Shown one piece after another: positions 5,157 to 6,546 of a stretch of DNA of 6,546 bases (position 1 is its first letter; every line of letters begins with the position of its first letter). The notes below the pieces were generated by a model. The model saw only the letters and a list, made by a program, of their open reading frames with translations. It did not search any database and was not told the DNA's origin. The translations under genes were made by a program, and so were the position numbers. This DNA comes from DATHVI01 sp035461385 (GTDB lineage Bacteria > Actinomycetota > Thermoleophilia > Solirubrobacterales > 70-9). Location: NCBI GenBank assembly GCA_035461385.1, contig DATHVI010000078.1:1-6546 (forward strand), read 5' to 3'.

Positions 5157-6546
5157 ATGGCAACCCCTGACACCACCACCGCACCGACCGGCAAGCAGCT
5201 CACCGAGGCCGAAAGCGCCCTCAAGGAGATCGGGCTCGACTACAAGGAGCGCTTCGGCTTCCACGATCCCGAGACCGGCTACGCGTACAAGGCTCCGAAG
5301 GGCCTCAGCCGCGAGGTAGTCGAGTCGATCTCCGAGTACAAGTCCGAGCCCGACTGGATGCGCAAGTTCCGGCTCAAGGCGCTCGACCACTTCATGAGCC
5401 GGCCGACTCCGACCTGGGGCGGGAACATCGCACAGATCGACTGGGATGACATCCACTACTTCGTCCGCGCCTCGGAGCGCAACAGTCGCGACTGGGACGA
5501 CGTCCCCGAGGACATCAAGAAGACCTTCGACCGGCTCGGTATCCCCGAGGCCGAGCGCAAGTTCCTCTCCGGGGTCGGCGCCCAGTACGAGTCCGAGGTC
5601 GTCTACCACCAGGTCCGCGAGGACCTCGAGAAGCAGGGCGTGGTCTTCCTCGACATGGACTCGGGCCTGCGCGAGCACGAGGACATCGTCCGCGAGTACT
5701 GGGCGACGGTGATCCCGCCGAACGACAACAAGCTCGCGGCGCTCAACTCGGCCGTCTGGTCGGGCGGGTCCTTCGTCTACGTCCCGAAGGGCGTCAAGGT
5801 CGAGATGCCGCTCCAGGCCTACTTCCGGATCAACACCGAGAACATGGGGCAGTTCGAGCGGACGCTGATCATCGCCGAGGAGGGCTCGGACGTCCACTAC
5901 ATCGAGGGCTGCACCGCTCCCGTGTACTCGACCGACTCGCTCCACTCGGCGGTGGTCGAGATCATCGCCAAGCCGGGCGCGCGGATCCGCTACACGACGG
6001 TCCAGAACTGGTCGCAGAACGTCTTCAACCTCGTCACCAAGCGCGCGGTCGCCGAGACCGACGCGACGGTCGAGTGGGTCGACTGCAACCTCGGCTCCAA
6101 GCTCACGATGAAGTACCCGAGCGTGTACCTGATGGGCGAGCGCGCCCACGGCGAGGTGCTCTCGATCGCCTTCGCCGGCAAGGGGCAGCATCAGGACGCG
6201 GGCGGCAAGGCCGTCCACGTCGCTCCGAACACGTCCTCGGTGATCACCTCGAAGTCGATCTCGAAGGACGGCGGCCGGGCCGGCTACCGCGGCCTGCTCG
6301 AGGTGGGCAAGGGGGCGAGGGGCTCTCGCTCGAAGGTCGTCTGCGACGCGCTGATCCTCGACGAGGCGTCGCGCTCCGACACCTACCCGTACATGCGGAT
6401 CGACGAGAACGAGGTCGACATCGGCCACGAGGCGACCGTCTCGAAGATCGGCGAGGAGCAGCTCTTCTACCTGATGAGCCGGGGGATGAGCGAGGAGGAG
6501 GCGATGGCGCTCATCATCCGCGGCTTCATCGAGCCGATCGCCAAGG
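5157..6546 (+). CDS. sufB: Fe-S cluster assembly scaffold protein SufB (3' end outside window)
   Basis: SufB is the scaffold core of the SufBC2D (or SufB2C2) complex, where iron and sulfur are joined into a cluster in the cytoplasm. The frame is open from ATG 5157 to the right edge, giving 463 codons; SufB proteins are usually about 470-495 residues, so only a short tail is missing. Seen directly: the N-terminal EIGLDYKERFGFHDPETGY helical region, the AVWSGGSFVYVPKGVKVE entry to the beta-helix, IEGCTAP with Cys252 (equivalent to E. coli Cys254), and VVCDALIL with Cys396 (the position of the E. coli Cys405 acceptor). After these come the conserved GHEATVSKI with His424 and Glu425, and the SRGMSEEEAMALIIRGF end that binds SufC. 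All residues thought to matter for cluster building are kept. It follows the Rieske gene by six bases. The E. coli-type N-terminal cysteine motif is absent, as in most non-enterobacterial SufB. SufD and SufC probably follow outside the window. Confidence 0.97.
   Translation, partial: MATPDTTTAPTGKQLTEAESALKEIGLDYKERFGFHDPETGYAYKAPKGLSREVVESISEYKSEPDWMRKFRLKALDHFMSRPTPTWGGNIAQIDWDDIHYFVRASERNSRDWDDVPEDIKKTFDRLGIPEAERKFLSGVGAQYESEVVYHQVREDLEKQGVVFLDMDSGLREHEDIVREYWATVIPPNDNKLAALNSAVWSGGSFVYVPKGVKVEMPLQAYFRINTENMGQFERTLIIAEEGSDVHYIEGCTAPVYSTDSLHSAVVEIIAKPGARIRYTTVQNWSQNVFNLVTKRAVAETDATVEWVDCNLGSKLTMKYPSVYLMGERAHGEVLSIAFAGKGQHQDAGGKAVHVAPNTSSVITSKSISKDGGRAGYRGLLEVGKGARGSRSKVVCDALILDEASRSDTYPYMRIDENEVDIGHEATVSKIGEEQLFYLMSRGMSEEEAMALIIRGFIEPIAK

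Noticed and set aside
4185..6428. Long minus-strand open frame opposite sufB, Rieske and the RTX remnant
   Set aside because: It is the mirror of sufB codons in the same phase (D/V/L/R-rich, no domain). Only the portion opposite 4587-4799 stays undecided and is discussed as a finding.

Overview
The window is very GC-rich with strongly G/C-ending codons, and its genes point to an actinobacterium. The mix of SufS/SufU-type iron-sulfur assembly, a D/A/G-rich lipoprotein and a cell-surface protein that joins a 'choice-of-anchor' module to RTX-like repeats would suit a deep-branching class such as Thermoleophilia. That placement is inference, because no rRNA or marker gene is present. Every convincing gene is on the + strand.

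Left part (1-1881): the 3' end of sufS (cysteine desulfurase, active-site Cys visible), a secreted lipoprotein gene 21 bases further on, a gene for a 122-residue protein of unknown function, then sufU (sulfur-transfer partner or scaffold). SufS and SufU normally work as a pair and their genes are usually adjacent. Here two unrelated genes sit between them.

Middle (1882-4802): a 167-base repeat-rich spacer opens with two related hairpins 40 bases apart. Their stems differ at four base pairs and all four changes keep the pairing. Next come a complete ABC-F ATPase gene (2049-3998), then, abutting its stop codon, the 3' remnant of a surface protein (choice-of-anchor tail plus RTX-like glycine/aspartate repeats). 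A short open stretch of unclear status follows, up to 4802.

Right part (4800-6546): a probable promoter (TAAAAT) overlapped by a 19-base near-palindrome resembling an Rrf2/IscR-type operator, immediately before a small Rieske [2Fe-2S] protein gene and sufB. The sufB gene runs off the right edge about ten to twenty codons before its expected end.

Together the window holds two halves of a SUF iron-sulfur cluster assembly locus (sufS/sufU on the left, Rieske/sufB on the right) separated by a ribosome-associated ATPase, a decayed surface-protein gene and a palindrome cluster. SufC and SufD are not in the window; sufD/sufC may follow sufB or precede sufS. I see no clear new defence or mobile system. 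The most original signals are the covarying hairpin pair and the putative iron-sulfur-responsive operator.
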